Shown one piece after another: positions 31,180 to 40,911 of a stretch of 64,000 nucleotides of DNA. Within the stretch, counting starts at the first letter, position 1. Each line of letters starts with the position of its first letter. The position numbers and the translations under genes are program-made. This DNA is from Psilocybe azurescens (Eukaryota; Basidiomycota; Agaricomycetes; Agaricales; Agrocybaceae): positions 25,529-89,528 of the forward strand of contig JAJIRX010000619.1 in the NCBI GenBank assembly GCA_023853785.1, in the 5' to 3' direction. A model generated the notes under the pieces. The model ran no database searches and was not told the origin of the DNA. It worked only from the letters and a program-made list of their open reading frames with translations.

Positions 31180-32715
31180 AGGTTGACAACCGAGGACGAG
31201 GACGGACGTGGACGGCAGGGACGAGGATGCAGACGCCGGACAACAGCTGCGACAAGGACGAGGGACGGGGACGGTGGCTGCGATGGCAACAAGGACGGAC
31301 GCGACAGGGATGAGGACAAGGACAAGGACACGACAGGGATGAGGACAAGGACAAGGACACGACAGGGACAAGGATGAGGACAAGGACGCAACAGGGACAA
31401 GGACGCAACAGGGACAAGGACACAACAGGGACAAGGATGGACAGGGACGACAGGGACAAGGACGTGGACGCCGGATGGTGGCTGCGACAGGGACGGGGAC
31501 GGCAGGGACAAGGACAAGGACAAGGATGCGGACGTGGACAGTGGCTGCAACAGCGATGAAGACGCCGGACGCGACAGGGATGAAGACGCAGACGCGACAG
31601 GGATGAAGACGCAGACGCGACAGGGATGAGGATGCAGACGCGACAGGGATGAGGACGCAGACGCGACAGGGATGAGGGACGCAGACGCGACAGGGATGAG
31701 GATGGACAGGGACGAGGGACGCAGACGCCGGACGGCAGCTGCGACAGGGACGGGCACAACAGGGACAAGGACAAGGACAAGGACGCGAGACGCAGACAAC
31801 GGCTGCGACAACGATGAGGACGCTGGACGGTGGCTGCGACAGCGATGAGGACAGACGGGGATGAGGATGGGGATGTGGACGCGACAGGGACAAGGACGGA
31901 TGTGGACGACAGGGACAAGGATGGACGTGGACGACAGGGACAAGGACGGACATGGACGACAGGGACAAGGACGGACGTGGACAACAGGGACAAGGATGGA
32001 CGTGGACAACAGGGACAAGGACGGACGTGGACGACAGGGACAAGGACGGACGTGGACAACAGGGACAAGGATGGACGTGGACGACAGGGACAAGGACGGA
32101 CGTGGACGACAGGGACAAGGACGGACGTGGACGACAGGGACAAGGACGGACGTGGACGACAGGGACAAGGACGGACGTGGACGACAGGGACAAGGACGGA
32201 CGTGGACGACAGGGACAAGGACGGACGTGGACGACAGGGACAAGGACGGACGTGGACGACAGGGACAAGGATGCGAACGTGGACGGGCGGCTGCAACAGC
32301 GACGGGCACAACAGCGATGAGGACGAGGGACGAGAACGCGGATGCAGACAACAGCTGCGACAACAACGAGAATGGGGACGGTGGCTACAACAGCGACAGG
32401 GACGAGGGACGAGGACGCAGGACGCAGACGCCGACAGGGATGAGGACGAACAGGGACGACAGGGACGAGGGATGAGGACGCAGACGCAGACAGCGGCTGC
32501 GACAGGGACGAGGGACGGACAGGGACGACAGGGACGGGGACCAGGACGCAGACGCCGGACGGCAGCTGCAACAGTGATGAGGACAGACACGGACGACGGC
32601 TGCAACAACGATGAGGACGGGGACGGCGGCTGCGACAGTGACAAGGACGGGTACGGGCGGCTGCAACAGCGACAGCGACGGATATGGATGCGGTACCGAC
32701 GACCCGACGGATGAC
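31180..32715. repeat. Coding-like minisatellite of element 2 (25-bp unit)
   Basis: About 1.5 kb of tandem repeats. The core (about 31885-32272) has some 15 near-perfect copies of the 25-bp unit CGTGGACGAC+AGGGACAAGG+ACGGA. Because 25 is not a multiple of 3 and the unit has no stop, all three plus frames (and minus frames) stay open and give the same 25-residue peptide period. Flanking parts use shorter related units (about 23 bp). I regard the frames as repeat artefacts. Confidence 0.9.
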
Positions 32716-33097
32716 ACGTATCGACGGTAAAGTACTGCTCCTCCCCCCCCTTTTTTATTTTTTTATTTTATTCGCTTTTTTCTTCGTTTTGTCTGGGCCC
32801 TTGCATGTAGATATGTAGTAATGTATTAAATAGTTATTAATATACTCTATTCCACTAATCAGAATTTATGTTAAGATTGAATTTATTTACTGTATCAAGT
32901 CCAGTGGACTCCAGTGGACTCCAGTGGACTACAGTTATTTTAGTCCATATTCACTGTATAGTATAAGATCTACTAAAGTGCAGTGGAATCCACTGGAGTT
33001 CACTGGACTCTGTTTACCTTTTTACACTCAGTATATAGGCAAGTCCAGTGGAGTCCAGTGGAGTCCATATGGACTGTGTGGGGATGGTAAAGTACTG
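32716..33097. repeat. Element 2 right sub-terminal region
   Basis: A pyrimidine/T-rich tract (32740-32790), AT-rich DNA, then GTCCAGTGGACTCCAGTGGA-type repeats to the right end. No gene. Confidence 0.7.
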
Positions 33098-33105
33098 CAA
33101 AGGCC

Positions 33106-33682
33106 TGTTGAATGGTAGCCTTCTCCAACTTGTCCATGAGCAATAGAGACAAAGCAAATCCACTAAACTTCGTCAGGAAGTGCCCTAATGAGTGTCATGC
33201 TTGCCAGCTCATCATCTAGATTGGTGAGAGTGAAGTCCTTAGGCCGAAGATCTTGAATTCTGTGAATGGCAGTGTCCACTCTGTTCATCAGGGACTGCAG
33301 AGATTCGTCTTCTTGCTTCCTGATTGAGAATAGGTCGTCATAGGCGTTGAAGCGTGCACCAGGACGTATCTGGAGATGTACCAAAGCGAGAGCAGCCCAC
33401 ATTGCAACTGGATCGTCCGAAATAGAAGCAAAATGGATCTTCTAATTCTCTTCAACAGCCAGATAGATGTAGCCAGCTGCCTTGTCTGATTTGGTGTTCC
33501 AAGCGTTGAGTGCGGCCTCCTCAGTGTCCTTGGGTGGTGAGGACTGCCTAGGGGCCTTGGATTGACCAGAAACAATGCGCCAAACACCCCGGGCACGTAA
33601 GCCAAGCTTGCATTTCATCACACCAAGATGGGTAGTTGGAAGCATTCAGTTTCGCAAAATTGGGCAGGGATGAAGAAGACAT
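33106..33682 (-). pseudogene. copia-2 gag, N-terminal part
   Basis: Start at ATG 33682 (MSSSSLPNFAKLNASNYPSW), about 200 bases after the primer-binding site. It then reads RGVWRIVSGQSKAPRQ, AGYIYLAVEEN-stop-KIHFASISDDPVAMWAAL, RPGARFNAYDDLFSIRKQED and DLRPKDFTLTNLDDELASMT: the UBN2-type gag of copia elements, which forms the particle. A frameshift near 33600, a TAG at about 33442 and loss of about 10 codons near 33165 (where copia-4 has LPDEYNTFALSLLL) inactivate it. Element 2 interrupts it at 33098-33105. Confidence 0.85.
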
Positions 33683-33875
33683 GATTGTGTGAGATTGGAG
33701 TGATGTGACGTGTTGGTAGTGAGCAGAGATGTGCAGGAACGTGTGCGAACGTTGTAACGTGATGAGGTGGCAGTACGAGCACGGGCGCCGGCCTGTGCAA
33801 GCGAAAACACGAAGAGTGTGGAAATGAAAAGTTGAGACTTTTGGTTGAAATTGAATTTAAAGTGCAATGTGCGCG

Positions 33876-33887
33876 GGGCCCATAACC
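33876..33887 (-). promoter_or_regulatory. copia-2 primer-binding site
   Basis: On the minus strand GGTTATGGGCCC follows the 5' LTR end (..TTTAACA) directly, as at 27053. Confidence 0.75.
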
Positions 33888-34139
33888 TGTTAAAGGTGGC
33901 GAGTTTGGAAACGTGCAAGACACCTGTGGTCCGAGTTTCATGGTCACACTGTATCAGACAGAGTGGCAATGAGGGCCTGAAGTCCAAAGTGAGTAACTAT
34001 GTGTATTGAGACTGAACTAAGCTATCTACTTGCCTGAAGTCCAAAGTGAGTAACTGAGGAGTTCAAGCGGTGTACTACAGCTTCATAGGTGTCTGTCATG
34101 TGATCCCATCAGTCTGAGTCTGAAATATCAATTCTAACA
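33888..34139 (-). repeat. copia-2 5' LTR (252 bp)
   Basis: On the minus strand TGTTAGAATTGATATTTCAG..CCTTTAACA. It has two tandem boxes with AGTTACTCACTTTGGACTTC about 56 bases apart. No TATA box is obvious. LINE E follows immediately on its outer side. Confidence 0.9.
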
Positions 34140-34715
34140 GCCAAGCTCCGCTGAAATGGCCCTTCCCCAGGGATTCTCAAACAACCACGAGCTAAGCGGA
34201 TAATTGGCCCATGCCAATCAAGACCGCCAAACGAGGACCCCCCACAATGCCCAATGTCAGTTGTCAACCAACACCTACAAGAGGAGTCGAGCAGAAGGCA
34301 AACACTTTTGGGTTCATCTCCAAGAATGAGTGAAGGTAGCACAACGTAGTCGGCTGCCTAAGCTCGCAAGCCCTGGGAGGACAATAAGTCCTTTTACAGG
34401 TTAGGATATGTGTGCAGGTTTCCCAAGGACACCCACACAGGCACGATGTATGACCATCGTTAAGATTGAAGCGTGAATAATAAGACCCAATGGGCGCATG
34501 ATTCAGGATACACCGGCACATGCATGCGTGAGAGCTGTGGAGAGCTCATGTTCGCAAAATGAACCCAGGGGTTGTCTTTGCCCCCAGGCTGAGCAACCGC
34601 CCTGTCGATGGTCTTGAGGTGGAGGAAGTTCCAGCCTCGATATTCAGGGTCCTGGAACAAGAAATTCCAGGAAGCGCCAGCGAGAGAGGGCAACCTGCAT
34701 GTGCAGGCTGGACTG
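34140..34715 (-). mobile_element. LINE copy E, C-terminal and 3'UTR fragment
   Basis: Minus strand: homologous to 19790-20290 of copy B. It reads the C-terminal region (LNHAPIGSYYSRFNLNDGHT, CLCGCPWETCTHILTC, LRQPTTLCYLHSFLEMNPKV) with frame breaks. It is cut by the copia-2 LTR on one side and by the 34716-46263 element on the other. Confidence 0.82.
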
Positions 34716-34750
34716 GTAGCTACAAACTGATTCATGTAGTCATGGTATGT

Positions 34751-34809
34751 GCCGTGAGCAATCCTGCTTAGCTACCGTGAATGAATGAAACAGTTTTTCT
34801 TTCATTCAC
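34751..34809 (+). repeat. Left terminal inverted repeat core of the KDZ element
   Basis: 59 bases identical to the inverse of 46169-46227, beginning GCCGTGAGCAATCCTGCTTA and running into ..TTTCATTCAC. Similarity continues beyond with mismatches. Confidence 0.9.
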
Positions 34810-35880
34810 GGTGCCTATTTCATTGAGGACACTCGTTCATTCTTCTCTTTATCACTGCAAGGGTGTTTCATTCATTCGCCGTTTCATTCTCTTTCAATCA
34901 GCTTCTCATCCTTACCGGTTTTCTTTCAATCACGACACGGAATTCACTCAATCTGCAAGTGTTTCAATCCCTATTTCATTTTTACCTACTGTTTTTCTTT
35001 CAATCGCGACTGGAAATTCATTCAATCAGTAAGTGTTTCAATCACTATTTCATTTCTGCCTGAGATTGTTTCATTTGCAGCTTCATTGCCCCACAGCTCT
35101 TCTTTCACCCATCACTCGTCCTTCCCGCTGCCTTCTTCATTTGCGCGGCCTCATCCCTCACGGGCGCTTCTTTCATTCACCATCTTATCCATACCACTGT
35201 CTATTTCATCTGCCCTTTCATCCCTCACGATACTCCTTTCAATCAGCACCTTATCCTTACCACTGCCCTCATCCTTCATAATCTCATCCCTCACGGGCGC
35301 CTCTTTCATTTGTGGTCTCATCCTTGCCACAATTACTTGACTCCCAGTTTCTTTCCCTCACGGTGAGTATTTCAATCGCATCTTCATTCCTGCCGTGCTT
35401 TATTTCATTTGCAGCCTCATTACCTCACGGCACGCCATTCAATTGCCTCCCATCCTCACCTCTGCATGCTTCATTCATCTTTTCATACCCTACGGCATCT
35501 CTTTCAATCGACTTCTCGTTTTGTCTCATCCTTACTACAGACTGCTTCATCTTCTCCTCCATCCTCCACAATCCCTGTTTCAATCAGCGACTTCATCCTT
35601 TCCGTTGCCTCTTTCATTCGCAGCTCCAGACCCTCGGGTGCTCCTTCAATCACTGTCTCATCCCTACCGGTGGCAGTTCTTTTATCATTCATTCCTCACG
35701 GTGGCTCTTTCATTCCCCACCTCATCTCATCCATACAGCTGGCTGTGTCATTTTCCCTTTCAGCTTTCACGGCGGCTCTTTCAATTCCACCTCATCATTA
35801 CCGCCATTTTTCACTCGCAATTGTTTCATATTGTCTCATTCCTTTTGGCGTTGTCCCACTCATCTGTGAGTTGATTGTTT
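34765..35880 (+). repeat. Left sub-terminal TTTCATTCA/TTTCAATCA array
   Basis: About 1.1 kb of loosely spaced repeats. The word TTTCAATC or TTTCATTC recurs at irregular 25-60 base steps, usually followed by CATCCTTACC or CCTCACGG. It is strongly pyrimidine-biased, so Ser/His/Phe-rich open frames cover it; I do not call them genes. The inverse array is at 44690-46200. Confidence 0.85.
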
Positions 35881-36831
35881 TCTCATCTATCATCTCCTCA
35901 CAACGTCACCCTCATTATAATGCAGGTTTTCAATCCCAGACGGATGTCCCCGTGTCTCCATGCCCATCATCATCAAGGACGTCCAGCTCAGACCTTCTTT
36001 CACTACATCATCACCTCAAGGACCTTGTTTTACTCACCGCACCACAACGTCCTCGGGCGTCATCAAGGACGTCAAGCTCGTCTTTTGTCGACAATGTCAT
36101 TCCCTCAAGACACTGTCCAACCCACCACACGCCACAATATTGTCACTCGCATTTTGAACGCAACATTCATTTATAAGGTATTTATATTATACTATTATAT
36201 TCCATTACTTTACCTGACCAGCACCTGTATTTAGTTCTCATTGCTGCGACCTTCACTCATCTCTTATAACCTCACCTTCATTTTTACACCCGTCCATTTA
36301 TGACCACGTATTGTTGTCAAAGGACATTGTTCCACCCACCATGCGCCACAAAATTGTTATTTGCTTTTCGAAGGCAACATTTGTTTATAAGGTATTTGTA
36401 TCCTAATACCACATTCCATATTTACCTGACCAGCACCTGTATTTAGTTCTCATGGCTGGAACTTCTACTCGCTCTCTTTTTCTGACAACACCATGGGTTT
36501 CTTCATCCTCACAGCACCGCTTTCATTCTTCACCTCTTCATATTTTCTTTTACACAAGTCCTGTTTATATCCTATCATTTCATGTTTCATTCAGAATCTC
36601 ATCCTTCCAACTTTCACAGTTTCATTCCCCTACACAAAGTAGTTAGCATAGCATTCATAAAGCAAGTTAATATATTGAAATATTGACGGTTATCTATGGG
36701 TCTATCTAAGTCAGTTCTAAAGGGAGCATGTATTGCTGGTTAATTAGCTGCGATCATAGCATAGAAGAAGGACGAGCAGGAAAGCGCATACAAAGGCTTT
36801 GTAACAGTTGATGTGATCTACTTGAGAGAGG
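35881..36831 (+). other. KDZ element spacer with a ~135-bp direct repeat
   Basis: No gene recognised. Two similar segments, about 36110-36245 and 36315-36455, share CCACCACACGCCACAA-like sequence, TTTATAAGGTATTT and ACCTGACCAGCACCTGTATT. A CATCAAGGACGTC motif occurs twice near 35970 and 36060. Confidence 0.6.
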
Positions 36832-39600
36832 TCAGGTGCGGGTCTCAGGCCCTACACTTTGACACACCTGCAAAGGCAAGGGATCAAATTAGTCAGTTCT
36901 AATGAAATTAAAGAGAAATACTCACTTCGTTCATGGCGTATCGGGTTCGGCCGTCATCAGACTCGTCAGGCGAAGAACGTTTGGAACTCTCAGAACCAAA
37001 AATTGCAGGGGACGTCACCGGCATTACATGGGACAGGACCCACGCTACATTGTCAACAATACCCCAGGCAGGTGAATCGCCTGAGTCATCCTTCAGACTT
37101 GCAATCCACCACGAAAGGGTCATGACAACGATGTAAAGGCCAGCAGTGCCACCTTTCTTCAAGGATGGCCACAGTTCCTTTGGGGGTGTGTCTCTAGATA
37201 GGGCGGCATCCGACGTAACTCTCCATGAAGGCTGCATAGCTGTCCACCAGGCTCGAAAGCGAGACCCGTAGTCGCTGCTGATGGGAACGGGATGGTGTTT
37301 CTTGATGACGTGACGTCGAATCCATATCGCCACTTCGGGAGGTCGAGCTGAGGTGGACAATTTCTGGAGTAAAAAAAAGCATCAATACGATCAGTCTAGT
37401 GGTGTAGAAAAAGAAGAAAAGCGTACTCCAACGGGTGGGCCCGCTCTCTCGAACTGAAAGAAGGCCGTAACAAGATTCTGCCATGCAGGTGTTGACGAAA
37501 CACCTCGGAGGTGAGCGACTATGGCCGGAACTAGAAATCCTGGCAAGTCCTCATTGAATGATGGAAGGGCGGATGTGGAAGCAGGTGGCGATGCAACGTC
37601 TTGAGGCATCACAGCGCTCGAAGTTTGGCGATTGTTGTCGTCTGAGAGAGACTTGGGAGAGGGAGGCACAGATGGCACTGCAGGTGCATCGGCACGGAGA
37701 GTGCTGGAAGTAGAAGTGTTGGTAGTTGGCGTGGTGGTGGCAGCAGACGACGTAGGATTGGAGGGGGTATGTTCGGATTCCGGACCTGCAGGAGCAAGTT
37801 CACGTGGTTGCTCTCTCATCACAACATCACCATCGTGATCAACATTCTCGGGCCCGCCAGCCGTAACCCTGGGGATTGATTGACCGGAATTGGCGGCTCC
37901 TTCATCATTGGGGTTCTTTAGCGCTATGTTCACGCGTGTCCCCGTATCCGCTGCTCCCTCCTCTGGCTTTCTAGCTTCCGTTGTGACTTGATTTGGGGTT
38001 TCAACATTTGAAGAGCTATTGCGCTGGAGGGCATGATCAAAACTCAGAACGGATGGAGGAGATTTCTCAAAAATGTACGTCAGTCTCATCTGTTGGCTTA
38101 TTCTCCCCAGTGGAATTAGACCTGACAACAAATTAGAGTTGCATCGAAATACAACATAAATGACCCACTTTGTGTCTGCGGTGCAGAGCCGCTGTCGACA
38201 CTCGACGTTCCTGCACGTCTGGTTTTGACTTTTCTCCCTTGGCTTTCTTTTTCGATGAAGACGCCTCTTTCTTCAACTCACCCATAGCCACCTGAAACTT
38301 GGGGTTCTTGATTGTAGCCAGGATGGCTTTGTTCTGTTTGATATTATTTTCTTTCTGGATCTCATAGGCTAAGTTTGTTCCCATTTTCTTCTGCAGAACG
38401 TCCTTGGACTTCGCCTCTGCTGTCGACTTCTTGGGTTTGGCTGTGGATGCACTCTCTTTCTCGCCTTCTTCAATCTTTTCAGCTTCATTCTTAGTGCTGC
38501 TTGCCTCTTCGTTTTGTGCGGCATCCCCCAATGCTCGCTTGGCACAATCGTTAGGAGCTGAATAGATTGGTAAGCCACGTACGTTGACTAAACGCCAAAC
38601 TGTGACTTACAAAAACAATCATGTAGGAAATCATCAAACGATCCTTCAATGGCCTCTAGTTTTGTGCCGAGATACTGTTTGAAGTTTTTTCCATCCTTCG
38701 TTTTGCCAGTGGAATAACTGAACCATTAGTACGTATATTAGCCTCGGGTATGTATAAGAGACTCATAATTGACAAACGTTAGCGTCGTTATTTTCCCTTC
38801 GTCATTGGGACGAGGTCCACCGGCCATTATCACAACATTCCAGCCCGTTTGGGTCGCGATATTGTCCATTATGGTCGCGAACGTTAAAGGGAGTTTATCG
38901 ATCGAACTAGAGGTACATCAGCACTTGTAAACTCAAAATGATGATTCTTACACTTGATATTGTCGGTTGACTTCATCAGGTGGAATTTTCAGCATTTTCA
39001 ATCGATGCTCTTCCACTTTAGCCTTTATTGTGTCACTTTCACCCGCTAGTTTTTTCTTTGAGGAATGCATTCTGGAAGGTAAACCTTATAGGTTTCTTCT
39101 CACCTTCCGAATGATCATCTTCCCACTTCTTTATAGCCTTCTCTAATCCAGCGTCAATCTCCGGCTTCAGGTCCTTGTACATGAGGGTCTGCGTATGCCT
39201 GCCATGCCTGCCAGGCTCATGGCCTAGCCAGGTTCAAAACCGCCCGACCACCACACGAACTTGGTTCATTCCGTCCACTCAACGTGGGTCGTTTGTGGTT
39301 GTCAAACCAAGCACAAACTTGCTACACTCATCTTTGGTGAGTCATTTCTGGGAAGAATGTTCTTTCACTAACCTTATCTTTAGCCTTCCGTTTCAAATTA
39401 ATTGCTACCTCGCGGTCATCACCTGCCGCAGCCAACTTGTCACTTGAGGGTTCAGGGTCCGGCCATTTCTTCTGCCACTCGATGCAGATGTTGGAAAAGA
39501 ACGTCCTTCTCATCGCTGTCAAGTCAGCTTGGAGAAAGGAAGGGAATTGTTTTTTCAGCCATGCTTCTTGAGGTATGTCGGCCCACTTTCTACCGGGCAT
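36832..39600 (-). CDS. Agaricomycete family gene of unknown function (cargo of KDZ element)
   Basis: Intron-rich minus-strand gene. The start is ATG 39600 (MPGRKWADIPQEAWLKKQF). First exon to 39373, ended by a GTTAGT donor. Later exons encode YKDLKPEIDAGLEKAIKKWE (near 39180-39100), VEEHRLKMLKIPPDEVNRQY, TGWNVVIMAGGPRPNDEGKI (near 38830), a Lys/Glu-rich basic stretch (38530-38150), a Ser/Thr/Pro-rich region (38100-37400), and a C-terminal domain RPPEVAIWIRRHVIKKHHPV, FRAWWTAMQPSWR, GGTAGLYIVVMTLSWWIASL (37360-36920). A GTGAGT donor near 36924 and a TTTGCAG acceptor give a short last exon, ending at 36832. GT..AG introns of 50-60 bases fit throughout. I recall this layout from multicopy mushroom hypothetical proteins; the N-terminal WADIPQEAW..F segment may bind DNA, but no function is known to me. 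It looks intact, with small introns unproven. Confidence 0.65.
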
Positions 39601-39897
39601 AGTGGTTGGTAACTTGTGAAGTAGTACTGTTAAAAGTTCAGGAGTTGGTTGTGCCAAAGTTGAAGAATAACCGACCACGTTGCAAGGGTTGGTGTTGAGG
39701 TTGGTCTAGGGACTATGTTATTATGTAAAATTTGCCGAACAATTAATCGTATAGGGGCTAGCTTGAGCTCTAAAGCGCGTTGAGGGAATATAAGATCTCT
39801 TTATCTGTAGAAGCACCAACCATTGTTCCCATACGAAGCTCAGTCAGTACGTCCTTGAATATTTTATTGCTTCATTTTTTGAATTTTCTGCTTTGTA
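39601..39897. promoter_or_regulatory. Intergenic region between divergent cargo genes
   Basis: About 300 bases separate the start codons or first exons of the two cargo genes. A first exon of the plus-strand gene may lie at 39800-39850 (VEAPTIVPIRSS), with an intron ending TTTGTAG at 39897. Shared promoter is inference. Confidence 0.4.
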
Positions 39898-40661
39898 GTG
39901 GCGAGCAAAGACAATCAGATTACCAGTTCCCGTCAATCCGGTATCAACTCCTCAGTCTCTCGTCCAGCAGAGTGTATGCAACAATTGAGAAAGTCTCGGA
40001 ATCGCCATTCTTTGCAGCATAATTCATTCTCGTTAACTGAGACAGAAGAAGAGCACTCCCAGAGAACACTCGCTTGGGTTGAAGATCAAAGTCGAACCCC
40101 AAGCATTGCCTCTACCAATCTGGAGGCCTCGCCATCTTCCCTCGATCCCATCTTCAAACAGAGTTTATTCGGCAACCAACACCCTGCTTAGTGGTACGAC
40201 TGCCATTGATGGACAATCCACAAATATTCCGTTGAATTCACCAGTACCATCAATCACAATATCTCGTTCCATTCCAAACGACCAAGTTCATACTCACGCC
40301 AGTCCAGCGAACTCTCCATCACCTTATGGTCTTGACCCGAGGACAAAACATTATTCTGTGACTGCTGGCCATCACACTGGTGTGTATTCCAGCATGTATG
40401 TACTTTCTTTCCTCAAAGATGTATTTCTTCAATGAATGTCATGGCTAACTACAATTGTTCAATTTTAGGAACCAAGCTGGTCCAATGGTTGACGATCTGG
40501 GTGGTCGAGCTAGGTGGCAAGGATTCCCGACAAAGGAGCAAGCAATGCACGACTACCTTCAAGCTCATGTTCAAGGTACTGTAAAGATAGTTCAAAATGC
40601 TAATGACACCAACGACCAGTTTGGTCCTCCCGAAGATGCCGAAGATCTTCCTATTGATTAG
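39898..40661 (+). CDS. Small protein with RNase H1 N-terminal (viroplasmin-like) domain
   Basis: Two well supported exons. The first ends ..RTKHYSVTAGHHTGVYSS and has a GTATGT donor at 40396; the second starts at 40469 after TTTTAG. Joining them gives SSMNQAGPMVDDLGGRARWQ and then FPTKEQAMHDYLQAHVQG, ending in an acidic tail (PPEDAEDLPID-stop, 40661). The pattern Y-x-VTxGxxTGVY..P.V......W..F.T.E.A..Y matches the caulimovirus viroplasmin/RNase H1 N-terminal fold, which binds RNA-DNA hybrids; here it stands without an RNase H catalytic domain. Upstream, a Ser-rich exon (39898-40190) is in another frame, so an extra intron or a frameshift lies near 40170-40190. Cellular role unknown. Confidence 0.6.
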
Positions 40662-40911
40662 TTTACCCCACTCTATGTCGTTCTCTCAACATAGATATAC
40701 ATTCCTTTCCTTCATACCGAACATTCTTTGTCCGATTTTAACATTCTAAACCAACTTGCTGTGTGATAACTTGAGATCGGTGTTATCTCAAAACCCCATA
40801 AGGAATTGTAAGTTCACTGTTTAGCTTACCCGTTCTGTCACTTTGTCTCATTTTTTGTCACAGCTTTCTGAATCATTCCAACTTCCTAAGGTTACTCTCC
40901 TACAGGTCAAA

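Larger units (their letters stand above)
30528..33097. mobile_element. Non-autonomous inverted-repeat element 2 (GTCCA type)
   Basis: 2,570 bp inside copia-2 gag. The 8-bp target duplication CAAAGGCC is at 30520-30527 and 33098-33105; gag codons ATIQQAF on one side and AFVTEESQ on the other resume correctly. The ends are inverted: ..CCCACACAATCCATATGGAC (30543-30562) and GTCCATATGGACTGTGTGGG (33063-33082). Next come decamer repeats GGACTCCAGT. Inside are an AT-rich stretch (30760-31010), a conserved block AGCCAACCCGACGTGACAGA (31160-31179), shared with elements 1 and 3, and a 1.5-kb minisatellite. No transposase and no tRNA-like module. Confidence 0.85.

Noticed and set aside
31027..32571. 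514-codon minus frame and matching plus frames
   Set aside because: Product of the 25-bp stop-free repeat; the same peptide appears in every frame.
34765..35880. CRISPR-like array
   Set aside because: Repeats are short, degenerate and irregularly spaced, in a fungal transposon; no spacers of constant length and no cas genes.
35312..36176. Ser/His/Phe-rich frames of 185-255 codons
   Set aside because: They follow the TTTCATTC array and end where it ends; no family signature.
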